Assembly: GCF_015230015.1 (NCBI RefSeq)
Contig: NZ_JAAKZC010000019.1
Location: 1-41,408 of the forward strand
Length of the DNA: 41,408 nucleotides
Direction of reading: 5' to 3'
DNA from: Campylobacter concisus
Lineage (GTDB): Bacteria > Campylobacterota > Campylobacteria > Campylobacterales > Campylobacteraceae
Under the pieces are notes generated by a model. That model was not told where the DNA came from and did no database searches. It worked only from the letters and a program-made list of their open reading frames with translations. Numbering within the stretch: position 1 is the stretch's first letter; each line of letters begins with the position of its first letter. Shown here one piece after another: positions 39,061 through 41,408 of this stretch. Made by a program: the position numbers and the translations under genes.

Positions 39061-41340
39061 TTACTCATTTATCGCTGCATTGCCGTGGTGGTGGAAGTCA
39101 TCGTAGATGATCTTTGAAGTTTGGAATTTCTCACGTTTTAGCTCGCGAACTCGTAAAAATTCCTCTTCGTCGATCTTTTTGATCTGGATAGCTGCTTTAA
39201 ATGTCGGAGTCTTGCTGATGTAGTCCCAACCGCTGCTTGTTAGCTCGTTGCAAGAGCTCTCCCAGTAGTGGAAAGTCATCTGGATGATGCCATCAGGCAC
39301 GATGTCAGTCACTTCAGTTTTTACGACGATGTAACCGTATCTACTCCAAGCTTTGATAAAGTCGCCTTGTTTTAGCCCGTATCTTTCTGCAAGCGCTGGG
39401 CTCATCTCAGCGATAGGCCCGATGCTATCTCCGCCCTCTTCGATAGCACGTGAGCGTCTTGTCATGGTGCCAACTGTGTATTGATAAACTTTTCTAGTAG
39501 TTAAAAGCTGTATCGGATACTCGGCGTCAGTCTTCTCATCGACTGAACCAGCCATGATAGGATACTCAGGCGACATATTCATCTTCTTAGCAAACTCAAG
39601 TTTTGCGCTCTCGATCTCATCAGCCTTATCCACAAATAAGCATGGCACAAAGCGACCTTTGCCATCAGGTGTAAAGAATTTCTTATCAAGATAGAGGCTT
39701 TGACCGCCCATATCATCTTCAGTTGGGCATGGCCAGTGAAGTCCGTGATATTTTTTAAGTCTATAGTAGCTCATGCCGCCGTAGCGTCTAGGGTCGCATT
39801 TTCTAACTTCTTCCCAAATCTCTTCTGGTGAGTTAAAGTTAAAGCCCTCTGTCGCACCCAAACGACGTGCGATCTCGCAAACGATCCACCAGTCTTGTCT
39901 AGCATCTCCTGGAGGTGTGATGACTGCTTCGTTGTGTTGGACACGGCGCTCTGCGTTTGTATAAAGACCCTCTTTTTCACTACTTGCAACGCCAGGGAGA
40001 ACGACGTCGGCTTTTAGCGATGTCTCAGTTAAAAATAGGTCTTGAACCACGTAGAAATCGACATTTGCAATGCCTTTTAAGAAGTGGTTTGTATTTGGCT
40101 CAGAGATGACTGGGTTTTCGCCGATGGTCCAGAAGAAATGCACTCTGCCATCAAGTATCGCATCAGGCACTTCAGTTTTATGGACGCCTATCTTTGAGTT
40201 TAAAAATCCAGGCTCTAGGTGCCACATTTTCTCAAACCAAGCTCTTTGCTCTGGGTCAGTGACTGAGCCAAGATTTGGGAAGATATTTGGCAAAACGCCC
40301 ATATCGCAGCAGCCTTGAACGTTCTCTTGACCTCTAAGCGGCAAGTCGCCTGTGCCAAGCTCGCAGATATTACCAGTGATTAAAAATAAATTTGATACGT
40401 CGCAAACTCCACCAACGCCGTGGTTGAAGTGAGTTACACCCATGCCGTGAGTGATGACGGCTGGTTTTGTGGTGGCGTACATTCTAGCAGCTGCTCTGAT
40501 ATCATCTGGATTTAGCCTTGTGTATTTTGCTACAACCTCTGGGGCATAGTCTTTTACAGCTTCTTTGACATACTCGATGCCTATTGTGTGATCTCTTACA
40601 AATTCCTCATTTACAAGGCCTTCTTCTATGATAGTGTAAAGAAGTGCGTTGATAACTGGGATGTTGTGCTCAGGCTCTAGTTGTAAGTGGATGTCGGCTC
40701 TACTTGCAAACTCAGTCTTGATAGGGTCGATAACGATCAGTTTTGCACCGCGGTTTAGCGCTCTTTGGATGTGCATAGCTGCGATTGGGTGGCCATTTTC
40801 TGGGTTTGAGCCTATCATTAATATACAGTTACTATAAGTGCCAATCTCTGTAAAGCTATTTGTGGCAGCTCCGTTTCCGATTGTTTTAGCAAGTCCTGCT
40901 ACTGTCGGAGCGTGTCAAATTCTAGCGCAGTGATCGACGTTGTTTGTACCAATTACAGCGCGCATTAGCTTTTGAGCGACGTAGTTGTCCTCTAATGTAC
41001 AGCGTGCTGAGAAGTTACCAGCAAGTGAGTCAGGGCCGTATTTCTCTTTTGCCTCTTTCATCTTTTCTACGACAAGATCAAGCGCCTCGTCCCAGCTGGC
41101 CTCTTCAAATTCACCATCCTTTGAAAAGACCCCGTTTTTCTTTCTGATAAGTGGCTTTGTAAGTCTGTCTGGACTTGCAACGTAGTCCCAGCCATAAAAG
41201 CCCTTTAAACATAAATTTCCTTGATTGACTGGATTGTCTTCGACGCCAGTAGCGGCACGAACGACGTTGTTTTCCACGTGCAAGGTTACTTGACAGCCTG
41301 TCCCGCAATAAGGACAGATGACTTTGCCTTCTTTCATCAC
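39061..41340 (-). CDS. fdhF: Formate dehydrogenase, selenocysteine molybdopterin subunit (FdhF type)
   Basis: The two open frames 40915-41340 and 39061-40914 are one gene of 759 codons, with an in-frame TGA at 40915-40917 read as selenocysteine (residue 142, next to His, as in ARI-Sec-HAPTVAGL). The N-terminus holds the [4Fe-4S] motif with Cys 9, 12, 16 and 44 (ICPYCGTGCQV, NLCLKG). Long molybdopterin-binding regions follow. The length and layout are closest to E. coli FdhF (715 aa). No twin-arginine signal peptide is visible, so a cytoplasmic enzyme, for example of a formate hydrogenlyase, is likely; the larger periplasmic FdhA type is an alternative if the true start were elsewhere. The start ATG follows GGAG. 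Confidence 0.92.
40877..40917 (-). promoter_or_regulatory. Selenocysteine codon and candidate bacterial SECIS hairpin
   Basis: After the TGA (40915-40917) the RNA can form a stem-loop whose tip is AGCA-GGACT-TGCT (40888-40900). The spacing and GCAGGACTTGC tip resemble the E. coli fdhF SECIS tip GCAGGTCTGC, which binds SelB. A lower CCGA/TCGG pairing is also possible. Confidence 0.7.
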
Positions 41341-41354
41341 TTTCTCCTTCTAAT

Positions 41355-41392
41355 TATGCATTTTCTGCATATTTATTTTGAGTAATATTACT
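41355..41392. promoter_or_regulatory. Two palindromes upstream of fdhF
   Basis: TATGCA-TTTTC-TGCATA (41355-41371) is a 6-bp inverted repeat, and AGTAATATTACT (41381-41392) is a perfect 12-bp palindrome, both within 52 bases of the fdhF start. They are possible operators; no named regulator is assigned. Confidence 0.4.
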
Positions 41393-41408
41393 AGCGCAAA
41401 ACTTAATC

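Noticed and set aside
40818-41340. Two separate genes or a frameshifted formate dehydrogenase
   Set aside because: The frame is continuous across a single TGA flanked by conserved FdhF sequence and a SECIS-like tip, so selenocysteine is the better reading.

Overview
The window looks like chromosomal DNA of a Campylobacter, most probably a C. concisus-like species. This is inferred from low GC content, the frequent AAATTT words, TTG/GTG starts, and gene orders I recall from Campylobacter: rpsF-ssb-rpsR near lon-bamD-fliW, and rppH-lysC-hobA-holB-folP-ligA-tlyA-ribF-cmoA. HobA and a P-loop-less delta' subunit are typical of Campylobacterota. A selenocysteine FdhF-type formate dehydrogenase fits a microaerobic or anaerobic, formate-using host. 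The species call is inference only.

Layout. 1-808 is a very AT-rich, 5'-cut HEPN-type ORF that may belong to a defence island. It is followed by about 570 bp without genes, rich in inverted repeats. 1375-4448 (minus) carries lon and bamD, divergent from fliW (4561). 4998-11396 is an operon-like block: one very large secreted protein (1445 aa) followed by three tightly overlapping pseudopilin genes, then hpf. 12027-12535 is a gene-free region with a duplicated 64-bp element. 12567-17607 (minus) holds rpsR, ssb, rpsF, holA, rnr and an HDOD gene. 17752-21373 (plus) holds ilvC, a divergent polysaccharide deacetylase, dprA and ruvX. 21368-25441 (minus) holds a degenerate kinase/receiver-like protein, queA, tatC, tatB and hemW. 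25497-29528 is an iron-uptake island: an AraC regulator, a Fur-box-like site, a TonB-dependent receptor broken by one in-frame stop, and a PepSY membrane protein. 29592-38684 is a long plus-strand housekeeping run with a NADAR gene inserted between folP and ligA. 39061-41340 (minus) is fdhF, read through an in-frame UGA as selenocysteine.

How it fits together. Most of the window is core metabolism and information processing: replication (holA, holB, hobA, ligA, ssb), RNA decay (rnr, rppH), ribosome assembly and hibernation (rpsF, rpsR, hpf, tlyA), tRNA modification (queA, cmoA), cofactors (folP, ribF), amino acids (ilvC, lysC) and export (tatBC, bamD). The accessory parts worth attention are the exoprotein/pseudopilin block, the HEPN fragment with its flanking inverted repeats, the repeated element downstream of hpf, and the iron island with its nonsense codon. 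No tRNA, rRNA, CRISPR array, prophage or transposase gene was seen.
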